A stretch of 64,000 bases of DNA from Yoonia sp035117555 (GTDB lineage Bacteria; Pseudomonadota; Alphaproteobacteria; Rhodobacterales; Rhodobacteraceae), in NCBI RefSeq assembly GCF_035117555.1, contig NZ_JAYKPK010000001.1, forward strand, positions 372,001-436,000. Reading direction: 5' to 3'. The notes under the pieces are model-generated. The model did no database searches, was not told the DNA's origin, and saw nothing but the letters and a program-made list of their open reading frames with translations. Positions 17,661-27,271 of the stretch are shown here, in pieces (the first letter of the stretch is position 1; each line of letters begins with the position of its first letter). The position numbers were made by a program, and so were the translations under genes.

Positions 17661-18122
17661 ATGAAGTTAAGCACAAAAGGCCGTTATGCGATGGTCGCTC
17701 TGGCCGATCTGGCGTTGCAGCCGAAAGAGGCCTTGGTCAATCTGACCGAGATTTCCAAGCGGCAGGATATTTCCCTGCCCTATCTGGAGCAATTATTCGT
17801 CAAACTGCGCCGGGCCGGTCTGGTGGATTCTGTGCGCGGACCGGGCGGCGGGTATCGCCTGTCACGCCCCGCCTCGGAAATCCGCGTGGCGGAGATATTG
17901 GGCGCCGTGGATGAAACGGTTTCGGCCATGCACAAAGGGGCCGGGGCCTCGGGCGGTGCGTCCGGCAGCCGCGCGCAATCGCTGACCAACCGGCTGTGGG
18001 AAGGGTTGTCGGCGCATGTCTATGTGTTTCTGCATCAGGCGCGTTTGTCGGATGTGATCAGCAATGGTCTGGCCCCTTGCCCAGCCGTGCCTGCCTTGTT
18101 CGAGGTCGTCGATGAGGATTGA
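17661..18122 (+). CDS. iscR: Rrf2-family regulator IscR, atypical (no Cys triad)
   Basis: First gene of the suf operon and its likely repressor. The 153-residue product has the Rrf2 winged helix: MKLSTKGRYAMVALADLA at 1-18, recognition helix SLPYLEQLFVKLRRAGLV at 38-55 and wing VRGPGGGYRLSR at 58-69. The usual three-cysteine [2Fe-2S] loop at about 90-106 is replaced by a Gly/Ala/Ser stretch; the only cysteine is C140 in APCPAVP. Rhodobacter sphaeroides IscR is known to ligate its cluster in an unusual way, so function may be kept. The ATG at 17661 is chosen over an upstream start adding 18 non-family residues. Confidence 0.92.
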   Translation: MKLSTKGRYAMVALADLALQPKEALVNLTEISKRQDISLPYLEQLFVKLRRAGLVDSVRGPGGGYRLSRPASEIRVAEILGAVDETVSAMHKGAGASGGASGSRAQSLTNRLWEGLSAHVYVFLHQARLSDVISNGLAPCPAVPALFEVVDED

Positions 18123-18147
18123 GCGTCGCAAAACAGGTCGTCCCTGA

Positions 18148-19179
18148 ATGAGGGTCTATCTGGATCATAACGCCACCACCCCTTTGCGGGCAGAGGCGCG
18201 CGACGCGATGCTGGCGGCGATGGATGTGGCGGGCAATCCGTCGAGCGTCCACGCCGAAGGCCGCGCGGCCAAGGCGATAGTCGAACGCGCCCGCGCGCAG
18301 GTGGCCGAGGCTGTCGGCGCAGGCGAGGCGGATATCGTGTTCGTCTCAGGCGCGACCGAGGCTGCGGCGCTGGCGCTGGCCGGGCGCGGATTGCAGGCGG
18401 GACCGGTTGAGCATGATGCGGTCCATGCTTGGGTCGATCCGGTTCTGCCGGTTATCGACGGTGCCGTGCAGGTGACTGACCCTGCGCGCGCGACCTTGCA
18501 ATTGGCGAATTCCGAAACCGGCATCGTGCAGCGCCTGCCGGATGGCTTGGCCGTCTCTGATATCACCCAAGGTTTTGGCCGGGTGGCGTTTTCCTATGCC
18601 TGGGCCGGTGTGCAGATGGTGTTTCTTTCAGCGCATAAATTCGGTGGCCCCAAGGGGATCGGCGCCTTGATCATCCCGCGTGGGCATGACCTGAGCGCGC
18701 AGATCAAAGGCGGCGGGCAGGAAATGGGCCGCAGGTCCGGCACCGAAAATGTCATGGCCATCGCCGGGATGGGCGCTGCAGCCGCTGCTGCACAGGCCGA
18801 TCTGGCGGCGGGGCGTTGGGAACGGGTTGCGGAACTTAGAAATATTCTAGAAAAGGCCATTGAGGCTGCCGAAAAGAATACTATTTTTGTAGGGAAAGGC
18901 GCGGAGCGTTTGCCGAACACATCGTGTTTCGTGACACCGGGCTGGAAAGGCGAAACACAGGTGATGGCGATGGATCTGGCAGGTTTTGCCGTTTCCGCCG
19001 GATCGGCCTGTTCGTCGGGCAAAGTCAAGCAAAGCCGCGTGTTACGCGCGCTCGGTCTGGACGGCGATGATGCGGCCTGTGCGCTGCGGGTGTCGCTGGG
19101 GCTGGATACAACAGAAGAAGAGGTCTTGCGCTTTGCGCAGGCCTGGACAGAAAAACGCGCGCGGTTGCGCGCGGCATGA
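18148..19179 (+). CDS. Cysteine desulfurase (class V aminotransferase, NifS/IscS-like)
   Basis: PLP enzyme that takes sulfur from cysteine for Fe-S cluster assembly. In the 343-residue product the N-terminal YLDHNATTP motif (4-12), H89, the PLP lysine K164 in SAHKFGG and the persulfide cysteine C288 in SAGSACSSGK are all present. It is shorter than typical IscS (about 400) because several loops are trimmed. It differs in class from SufS at the end of the same operon, so this operon carries two desulfurases. An AT-rich patch with a TTAGAA-ATA-TTCTAG palindrome lies inside it. Confidence 0.92.
   Translation: MRVYLDHNATTPLRAEARDAMLAAMDVAGNPSSVHAEGRAAKAIVERARAQVAEAVGAGEADIVFVSGATEAAALALAGRGLQAGPVEHDAVHAWVDPVLPVIDGAVQVTDPARATLQLANSETGIVQRLPDGLAVSDITQGFGRVAFSYAWAGVQMVFLSAHKFGGPKGIGALIIPRGHDLSAQIKGGGQEMGRRSGTENVMAIAGMGAAAAAAQADLAAGRWERVAELRNILEKAIEAAEKNTIFVGKGAERLPNTSCFVTPGWKGETQVMAMDLAGFAVSAGSACSSGKVKQSRVLRALGLDGDDAACALRVSLGLDTTEEEVLRFAQAWTEKRARLRAA
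18836..18850. promoter_or_regulatory. Second copy of the iscR-type palindrome inside the desulfurase gene
   Basis: TTAGAA-ATA-TTCTAG matches the iscR upstream operator in 11 of 12 arm positions and sits in an unusually AT-rich stretch of an otherwise GC-rich gene. It is intragenic, so it could be chance, a roadblock or an auxiliary site. Confidence 0.35.
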
Positions 19180-19189
19180 GGGGAAAGAT

Positions 19190-20713
19190 ATGACTGCTTT
19201 GGACAAGATAGACGTCAAAGATGGTGTCGATCAGGAAACGGTCGATGCGGTCGCAGCCCTGTCAGGCACCTATAAACACGGCTGGGAAACCGAGATCGAG
19301 ATGGATTATGCCCCCAAAGGCGTGAATCCCGATATCGTGCGGCTGATTTCATTCAAGAATGAAGAACCCGAATGGATGACCGAATGGCGTCTGCAGGCCT
19401 TTACCCGTTGGGAACAGATGACAGAACCGACCTGGGCGATGGTCAGCTATCCGAAAATCGATTTTCAGGATATTTTCTACTATGCCCGCCCGAAAAGCAT
19501 GGCGGTCAAGCCGAAGTCCTTGGACGAGGTCGATCCGAAACTGCTGGCGACCTATGCCAAGCTGGGGATTCCTTTGAAAGAACAGGCGATCCTTGCTGGC
19601 GTCGAAGGGGCAGAGAATATGCCCGCCGAAGGCCGTAAGGTCGCGGTGGATGCGGTATTCGATTCCGTTTCTGTCGGCACCACCTTTCAGGCGGAGCTGA
19701 AAAAGGCTGGCGTGATTTTCTGTTCCATCTCCGAAGCGATCCGCGATCACCCGGAATTGGTGAAGAAATACCTCGGCTCGGTCGTGCCCCAGTCGGATAA
19801 TTACTATGCGACGCTGAATTCGGCGGTCTTTTCCGATGGTTCGTTCGTCTACATCCCACCGGGCGTGCGCTGCCCGATGGAATTGTCGACTTATTTCCGC
19901 ATCAATGCCGAAAATACCGGCCAGTTTGAACGCACGCTGATCATCGCGGATAAGGGGTCTTATGTCTCCTACCTCGAAGGTTGCACCGCACCCAAGCGTG
20001 ACGTCGCCCAATTGCACGCCGCCGTGGTCGAGATCATCATCGAAGAAGATGCAGAGGTGAAATATTCCACCGTGCAGAACTGGTATCCCGGTGATGAAAA
20101 CGGCAAGGGCGGGATCTATAACTTTGTCACCAAACGCGCCGATTGCCGTGGCGACCGGGCCAAGGTGATGTGGACGCAGGTCGAAACCGGCTCTGCCGTG
20201 ACATGGAAATACCCAAGCTGCATTCTGCGCGGGGACGATGCACAGGGTGAATTCTATTCCATCGCCATCGCCAACAACATGCAGCAGGCCGATACCGGCA
20301 CGAAAATGGTGCATCTGGGCAAGAATACCAAATCGCGGATCGTGTCCAAAGGGATCAGCGCGGGCAAGGCGCAGAACACCTATCGCGGGCTGGTGTCAAT
20401 GCACCCCAAGGCCAAGAACAGCCGCAATTACACCCAATGCGACAGCCTGTTGATCGGCGATCAATGCGGCGCGCATACCGTGCCCTATATCGAGGTGAAG
20501 AATAATTCATCGCGGGTGGAACATGAGGCGACGACATCCAAGGTGGACGACGATCAATTGTTCTATTGCCGCAGCCGTGGCATGGACGAAGAAGAAGCCG
20601 TCGCATTGGTCGTCAACGGGTTCTGCAAGGAAGTCCTGCAAGCCCTGCCGATGGAATTCGCCATGGAAGCACAGGCGCTGGTCGCCATCAGCCTCGAAGG
20701 ATCGGTGGGATGA
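19190..20713 (+). CDS. sufB: Fe-S cluster assembly scaffold SufB
   Basis: Scaffold subunit of the SufBC2D complex on which clusters are built. The 507-residue product begins MTALDKIDVKDGVDQETVDA after a good ribosome-binding site (GAGGGGAAAG). Family hallmarks include SVGTTFQAELKKAGVIFCS, the YVSYLEGCTAP segment with its conserved Cys (about 263), VKYSTVQNWYPGDENGKGG and the C-terminal FYCRSRGMDEEEA. A longer in-frame reading upstream lies in the desulfurase gene and is not part of the protein. Its stop overlaps the next small gene as ATGA. Confidence 0.97.
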   Translation: MTALDKIDVKDGVDQETVDAVAALSGTYKHGWETEIEMDYAPKGVNPDIVRLISFKNEEPEWMTEWRLQAFTRWEQMTEPTWAMVSYPKIDFQDIFYYARPKSMAVKPKSLDEVDPKLLATYAKLGIPLKEQAILAGVEGAENMPAEGRKVAVDAVFDSVSVGTTFQAELKKAGVIFCSISEAIRDHPELVKKYLGSVVPQSDNYYATLNSAVFSDGSFVYIPPGVRCPMELSTYFRINAENTGQFERTLIIADKGSYVSYLEGCTAPKRDVAQLHAAVVEIIIEEDAEVKYSTVQNWYPGDENGKGGIYNFVTKRADCRGDRAKVMWTQVETGSAVTWKYPSCILRGDDAQGEFYSIAIANNMQQADTGTKMVHLGKNTKSRIVSKGISAGKAQNTYRGLVSMHPKAKNSRNYTQCDSLLIGDQCGAHTVPYIEVKNNSSRVEHEATTSKVDDDQLFYCRSRGMDEEEAVALVVNGFCKEVLQALPMEFAMEAQALVAISLEGSVG

Positions 20714-20952
20714 AGCAGATTGACGGGATGCATATGAGTTCTGTGGTCGTGGAACAGGATGCTCATGTCCTGTCTTCCGCAATGATCATGGGCGATCTGC
20801 ATGTGCGCGGCGGCGCGCGTGTGATCGTCGACGGCATGGTCGGCGGCACCCTGATCGCCGAGGATAGCACCGTTGTCCTGAACAATATGGCTAAACGGAT
20901 AGAAACGCGCGGCACGGGTGAGATTACCGGCCCCGGCATGCGCGGAAATTGA
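20710..20952 (+). CDS. Small beta-helix-like (bactofilin-like) protein between sufB and sufC
   Basis: An 80-residue ORF whose ATG overlaps the sufB stop (ATGA) and which ends 19 bases before sufC. From about residue 15 it reads as short hydrophobic rungs (VLSSAMIMGDLHVRGGARVI, then VDGMVGGTLIAEDSTVVL), the pattern of a right-handed beta-helix such as bactofilins. No cysteines and no signal peptide. Later in-frame ATGs exist (for example at HMSSVV), so the true start may be a few residues in. Function is unknown; its place in the operon points to Fe-S assembly or a structural accessory role. Confidence 0.75.
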   Translation: MKQIDGMHMSSVVVEQDAHVLSSAMIMGDLHVRGGARVIVDGMVGGTLIAEDSTVVLNNMAKRIETRGTGEITGPGMRGN

Positions 20953-20971
20953 TTGAGTAAGGAAGAATAAA

Positions 20972-21730
20972 ATGTTGGAAATCAACAACCTACACGCCGA
21001 ACTGGAAGACGATTCCGAAGTAACGATCCTCAAGGGTCTGTCGCTCTCTATCAAACCGGGCGAGGTGCATGCGATCATGGGCCCGAACGGGTCGGGCAAA
21101 TCGACCCTGTCCTACATCTTGTCCGGCAAGGATGGCTATAAGGTCACCGATGGTTCCGCAACTTTGGAAGGTGCCGATCTGCTGGATTTGGAACCCGAAG
21201 AACGTGCCGCCGCTGGCCTGTTTCTGGCCTTCCAATACCCTGTTGAAATCCCCGGTGTCGGCAACATGACCTTTCTGCGCACCGCTGTGAACGCACAGCG
21301 CAAAGCGCGCGGGGAAGAGGAATTGAGCGCGGGTGATTTCCTGAAAGAAGTCCGCGCGAAGGCCAAGGATTTGCAGATCGACGCTGACATGCTCAAGCGG
21401 CCCGTGAATGTGGGATTCTCGGGTGGTGAAAAGAAACGCAATGAAATCCTGCAAATGGCGATGCTGGAACCCAAGATGTGCATTCTGGATGAAACCGATT
21501 CCGGTCTGGATGTCGATGCGATGAAACTGGTCGCAGACGGCGTGAATGCGTTGCGGTCTGACAACCGCTCATTCCTTGTGATCACCCATTATCAGCGCCT
21601 GCTCGACCATATCAAACCGGATTTCGTGCATATCCTGTCGGGTGGCAGGATCATCAAATCAGGCGGCCCGGAACTGGCGCTTGAGGTGGAAAACAACGGT
21701 TACGCCGATCTGTTGGCGGGGGCGGCCTGA
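20972..21730 (+). CDS. sufC: Fe-S cluster assembly ATPase SufC
   Basis: ABC-type ATPase that drives the SufBC2D scaffold; soluble, with no partner permease. The 252-residue product has Walker A GPNGSGKST at about 35-43, the SufC-type signature FSGGEKKRNE at about 150, Walker B MCILDETDSGLD with the SufC-specific DETDSGLD, and the switch histidine in LVITHYQR. Its TGA overlaps the sufD ATG by one base (TGATG). Confidence 0.97.
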   Translation: MLEINNLHAELEDDSEVTILKGLSLSIKPGEVHAIMGPNGSGKSTLSYILSGKDGYKVTDGSATLEGADLLDLEPEERAAAGLFLAFQYPVEIPGVGNMTFLRTAVNAQRKARGEEELSAGDFLKEVRAKAKDLQIDADMLKRPVNVGFSGGEKKRNEILQMAMLEPKMCILDETDSGLDVDAMKLVADGVNALRSDNRSFLVITHYQRLLDHIKPDFVHILSGGRIIKSGGPELALEVENNGYADLLAGAA

Positions 21731-23016
21731 TGGCAGTCGCGCAACTGAAACTGGATACCACGACCAACCGGCTGGCCGCAGTCACCTTGCCTGACGGTGC
21801 CGTCTGGGCGCAGGCCGCGCGCAGCGATGCGCTGGCGCGGGTCAGCGCGATGGGCCTGCCCACGCGGCGCGATGAATATTGGCGCTACACCGATCCGGCC
21901 TCCTTGGTGGCGGTCGATGCCCCAGCGGCGGCATTGTTCGACAATGGCGAAGGGCCGCTTTTCGCGGGCCTCGACAAGATCGCGCTGGTCTTTGTCGATG
22001 GCGTTTTCGACGCCAGCCAGTCGGATGATCTGACAGGCGTGGGGCTGGAGATCGACCATCTGTCCACCGCGACGCAAGCTGATATCCATTGGGCGACAGA
22101 CCTTTATGGCAAGCTGGAGGAGCGTGGCCAGCATCCTGTGCCGCGCCCGCTGGCGGCACTTAACACCGCTATTGCGACGGATGGCATCGTCATCCGCGCA
22201 ACTGCCGCCGTGACCAAGCCCGTGCATATCACCTATCTGCACCAATCCACGACCTCGGATGTCACCCTGCACCATGTCGTCCGGGTCGAGGAAGGCGCAA
22301 GCCTGACCCTGCTGGAAACCGGCCCCGGTGCCGCGCGGCTGAACACCTGTCTTGAGGTCGATATCGCCAATACTGGCCAGTTCCACCACATCCGCGCCCA
22401 AGGCAACGACCATGAACGCCGCGCCGTGACGCATTGCTTCGCGCAGCTTGGCACGGAATCGGTGTTCAAATCCTTCACGCTGACCTTCAACGGTGTGCTG
22501 ACGCGCAATGAATGCGTGATCGACATCCGCGGCGATGATGCCATCGCCCATGTGGCAGGTGCCTGCGTCGGCGACGGCGATGATTTCCACCATGATGACA
22601 CGGTGTTCGTGACCCACGACGCGTTGCGCGGCGAAAGCCGTCAGGTGTTCAAAAAGGTCCTGCGCAACGGCGCCGTCGGCGTGTTCCAGGGCAAAATCCT
22701 CGTCAAACAAGGCGCGCAGAAAACCGATGGCTATCAGATCAGCCAATCGCTGCTGCTGGATGACGACAGCCAGTTCCTCGCCAAGCCGGAACTGGAAATC
22801 TACGCCGATGACGTCGCCTGTTCACACGGCTCCACCACCGGGGCGATTGATGAAACGGCCTTGTTCTATCTGCGCTCGCGCGGGGTGCCGCTCCATACGG
22901 CGCGCAATCTGCTGACGTTGTCCTTCCTTGCCGAAGCCTTGGCCGAGATTGAAGACGAAGCCTTGGCCGAAGAACTGCAGACCCGGCTGGAAGGCTGGCT
23001 GGCGCGGCGCGCCTGA
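21730..23016 (+). CDS. sufD: Fe-S cluster assembly protein SufD
   Basis: Second scaffold subunit, partner of SufB. The 428-residue product has a helical N-terminal region (including RRDEYWRYTDP at about 40) and a beta-helix core with RNECVIDIRGDDA and the C-terminal KTDGYQISQSLLLDD...CSHGSTTGAIDETALFYLRSRG landmarks of the SufBD family. The conserved His in CSHGSTTG is retained. It is translationally coupled to sufC upstream and to a Yip1-type membrane gene downstream. Confidence 0.96.
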   Translation: MAVAQLKLDTTTNRLAAVTLPDGAVWAQAARSDALARVSAMGLPTRRDEYWRYTDPASLVAVDAPAAALFDNGEGPLFAGLDKIALVFVDGVFDASQSDDLTGVGLEIDHLSTATQADIHWATDLYGKLEERGQHPVPRPLAALNTAIATDGIVIRATAAVTKPVHITYLHQSTTSDVTLHHVVRVEEGASLTLLETGPGAARLNTCLEVDIANTGQFHHIRAQGNDHERRAVTHCFAQLGTESVFKSFTLTFNGVLTRNECVIDIRGDDAIAHVAGACVGDGDDFHHDDTVFVTHDALRGESRQVFKKVLRNGAVGVFQGKILVKQGAQKTDGYQISQSLLLDDDSQFLAKPELEIYADDVACSHGSTTGAIDETALFYLRSRGVPLHTARNLLTLSFLAEALAEIEDEALAEELQTRLEGWLARRA

Positions 23017-23519
23017 TGCCAGTCACCAGCGACATCGTGCGGACATGGCGCGCGCCGCGTGCGGTGATGCGCGATATTCTGGCGCAGGGCAGGCGGGAGG
23101 ATCGGGCAATCGCCTATTTGCTGATCGCCTGTTTCCTGATCTTCATCGCGCAATGGCCACGGTTGTCACGGATGGCGGCTGGCTTTGATCTGGCACCGGG
23201 GGCCGAGGTGCCGGAACTCGACCGGCTGATCGCCTATGAATTTCTGGCATGGCTCATGGTCTGGCCGCTGTTCTTGTATTTCATCGCGGCCGTCACACAT
23301 CTGATCGCGCGGCTGTTTGGTGGCAAGGGCAGCATGTATAGCGCACGGATCGCCCTGTTCTGGACGATGCTGGCAACCTCGCCCGCGATTCTGCTGCACG
23401 GCATGATGCGCGGTTTCGTCGGGCCGGGGCTTGAGGCGAATATCATCGGCGCATTCTGGCTGATCGCCTTTGCTATCATCTGGGTCCAATCACTCCGCGA
23501 AGCAGAAAGCAAACCATGA
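23016..23519 (+). CDS. Yip1-family integral membrane protein (first of a pair)
   Basis: A 167-residue membrane protein with about four hydrophobic helices: near 35-50 (IAYLLIACFLIFIAQW), 75-95 (FLAWLMVWPLFLYFIAAVTH), 110-130 and 140-158. The N-terminal VRTWRAPRAVMRDIL resembles the start of Yip1-domain proteins. Its start shares one base with the sufD stop and its stop overlaps the next gene by 4 bases, so it is co-translated with the suf genes. A specific function is not known. Confidence 0.8.
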   Translation: MPVTSDIVRTWRAPRAVMRDILAQGRREDRAIAYLLIACFLIFIAQWPRLSRMAAGFDLAPGAEVPELDRLIAYEFLAWLMVWPLFLYFIAAVTHLIARLFGGKGSMYSARIALFWTMLATSPAILLHGMMRGFVGPGLEANIIGAFWLIAFAIIWVQSLREAESKP

Positions 23520-24112
23520 ATATGACACCGCAAACTGCTTTCCGCGCGCTTTGGGGCACGATCACGGACCCGGCCAATGCGGCGCGCCATGTGCTGCAAT
23601 GGCCGATCAGCCTGCTGAACCTCTGGTCCGTTCTGGTGCTGGTCGCGGTGCTGAACGTGCTGATGCTGGCTTTGTTGCAGGCGGTGTCGCCGGTACCGGT
23701 GGTATTGCAGGACCAAGGGCTGGTGCTGACGCCGTTCAGCTATGCTGCCATCATCCTCGTGTTCCTGTTCCTGCTGGTCTACACGATCTACCAAATCGGT
23801 CGGATGATGGGCGGCCAAGGCAGTGTCGAGGATTGTCTGAAAGCCATCATCCTGTTCCAGACCGTCAGCGTCTCGCTCGAGGCGGTGCAGGTCCTGCTGG
23901 TGATCATCAGCCCGATGATTGCAGGATATTTCGGCATCATTTCGCTGGTGATCCTGATCCGCTGCATTTTGAATTTCGTCAATGTGATGCACCGCTTTGA
24001 AAGTATTGGCAAAACCATTTTGACCTTGCTTTTCGCGCTGATCGCCACCGCCCTGATCGCCGGGATCGTCCTGTCGGTTCTGGGCGTCGCACCAACAGGG
24101 ATGCAAGCATGA
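23516..24112 (+). CDS. Yip1-family integral membrane protein (second of a pair)
   Basis: A 198-residue protein with the Yip1 layout: an amphipathic start (TAFRALWGTITDPANAARHVLQ) and about five transmembrane helices at roughly 35-57, 78-98, 120-150 and 165-190. The signature-like IYQIGRMMGGQGSVEDCLKA lies in the middle loop. It overlaps the preceding Yip1-type gene and sufS by 4 bases each. Two adjacent Yip1 proteins inside a suf operon suggest a membrane-linked role, but this is inference only. Confidence 0.8.
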   Translation: MNMTPQTAFRALWGTITDPANAARHVLQWPISLLNLWSVLVLVAVLNVLMLALLQAVSPVPVVLQDQGLVLTPFSYAAIILVFLFLLVYTIYQIGRMMGGQGSVEDCLKAIILFQTVSVSLEAVQVLLVIISPMIAGYFGIISLVILIRCILNFVNVMHRFESIGKTILTLLFALIATALIAGIVLSVLGVAPTGMQA

Positions 24113-25332
24113 GCCTTGATATCGCAAAAATCCGCGCCGATTTCCCGATCCTGTCGCGGCAGGTGAATGGCAAACCCTTGGTTTACCTTGATAACGGGGC
24201 CTCGGCGCAAAAACCGCAGGTGGTGATCGATGCAGTCACCCAGGCCTATTCCCAGGAATATGCCAATGTGCATCGCGGCCTGCATTACCTGTCCAACCTT
24301 GCGACGGACAAATACGAATCCGTGCGCGGCACGATTGCGCGCTTTCTCAATGCCGGGTCCGAGGAGGAGATCATCATGAACTCCGGCACCACCGAGGGGA
24401 TCAATATGGTCGCCTATGGCTGGGCCATGCCCCGGATGGAAGCAGGCGATGAAATCGTCCTGTCAATCATGGAACATCACGCCAATATCGTGCCCTGGCA
24501 TTTCCTGCGCGAACGGCAGGGCGTGGTGATCAAATGGGTCGAAACCGATGCCCGCGGCGATCTGGACCCGCAAAAGGTGATCGATGCAATTGGACCCAAG
24601 ACGAAACTGGTTGCCATCACCCATATGTCCAACGTGCTCGGCACAGTGGTGGATATCAAGGCGATCACCGCCGGTGCCCATGCCAAGGGCGTGCCGGTGC
24701 TGGTCGACGGCTCACAGGCCGCCGTGCATATGCCCGTCGATGTGCAGGATCTGGGCTGCGATTTCTATGCGATCACCGGGCATAAACTCTATGGCCCATC
24801 AGGGTCTGGCGCGATCTATGTGAAACGCGAAAGGATGGCCGAAATGCGCCCCTTCATGGGCGGCGGCGATATGATCCGTGAAGTGGGCCGCGACACCGTC
24901 ACATGGAACGACCCCCCGATGATGTTCGAGGCGGGCACCCCCGGCATCGTCCAGATGATCGGCCTCGGCGTGGCCTTGGATTACATGACCGGGCTTGGCA
25001 TGGCGCAGATCGCCGAACATGAACGGCAACTGCGCAATTACGCCCGCGACAGGCTGGACGGTCTGAACTGGGTGCAGGTGCAGGGCACATCCGACACCAA
25101 AGGCGCGATCTTTTCCTTCACGCTGGACGGTGCAGCCCATGCGCATGACATTTCCACGGTGCTGGACAAGAAAGGCGTCGCCGTGCGCGCCGGATCACAT
25201 TGCGCCATGCCGCTGATGGAGCATATGGGGCTGGGTGCCACCTGCCGCGCGTCCTTCGCGGTCTATAACACCACCGACGAGGTCGATATCCTGATCGACG
25301 CGCTGGAATTGTGCCACGACCTGTTTTCCTGA
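24109..25332 (+). CDS. sufS: Cysteine desulfurase SufS
   Basis: Group II cysteine desulfurase that supplies persulfide sulfur to the SufBCD scaffold. The 407-residue product has the family length and residues: H124 in MEHHANIVPW, PLP lysine K226 in TGHKLYGPSG and catalytic C365 in RAGSHCAMPLM. Last gene of the operon. SufE, SufU and SufA homologues are not found next to it; the sulfur acceptor must be encoded elsewhere. Confidence 0.97.
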   Translation: MSLDIAKIRADFPILSRQVNGKPLVYLDNGASAQKPQVVIDAVTQAYSQEYANVHRGLHYLSNLATDKYESVRGTIARFLNAGSEEEIIMNSGTTEGINMVAYGWAMPRMEAGDEIVLSIMEHHANIVPWHFLRERQGVVIKWVETDARGDLDPQKVIDAIGPKTKLVAITHMSNVLGTVVDIKAITAGAHAKGVPVLVDGSQAAVHMPVDVQDLGCDFYAITGHKLYGPSGSGAIYVKRERMAEMRPFMGGGDMIREVGRDTVTWNDPPMMFEAGTPGIVQMIGLGVALDYMTGLGMAQIAEHERQLRNYARDRLDGLNWVQVQGTSDTKGAIFSFTLDGAAHAHDISTVLDKKGVAVRAGSHCAMPLMEHMGLGATCRASFAVYNTTDEVDILIDALELCHDLFS

Positions 25333-25341
25333 TATTTGACA

Positions 25342-25370
25342 TTGCGAGGGGCCACTGGCCCCGCTATAGA
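25342..25370 (+). promoter_or_regulatory. Candidate tRNA-Arg promoter with an internal hairpin
   Basis: TTGCGA (25342-25347), a 17-base spacer and TATAGA (25365-25370) end 10 bases before the tRNA. The spacer is almost entirely the palindrome GGGGCC-ACT-GGCCCC (25348-25362), which may also serve as a weak end to the sufS transcript. An alternative -35, TTGACA at 25336-25341, would give a 23-base spacer. Confidence 0.5.
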
Positions 25371-25380
25371 ACCCTCAAAT

Positions 25381-25457
<77 letters not shown>

Positions 25458-25536
25458 ATAATCCTTTGTAAATAAAGCGATAACTGCACTGCATTTTTGC
25501 TGTGTTCTGCGGCCGGATACCGATTGGATGCGGAAA

Positions 25537-25573
25537 TAAAAACGCCGCCCGGATCTGGGGCGGCGTTTTTTTT
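25537..25573. terminator. Bidirectional intrinsic terminator between tRNA-Arg and guaA
   Basis: A perfect 9-bp stem AACGCCGCC (25541-25549) / GGCGGCGTT (25559-25567), preceded by AAAAA and followed by a run of T. It can stop transcription from both the tRNA (plus) and guaA (minus) sides. Confidence 0.88.
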
Positions 25574-25577
25574 CGTT

Positions 25578-27137
<1,560 letters not shown>

Positions 27138-27271
27138 GTGCTCTCCGGTAAAGCCAGTTGCGGGTCTGCGCAAGAGGCGGGGAATGTCGTTTTCGCATGT
27201 GAAGGGGCGCAAATACGGCAAGGGCTGCGCCGAGCGCCCGCTAGAAAGAGCGAAACCTTGGAGGAATCGCC

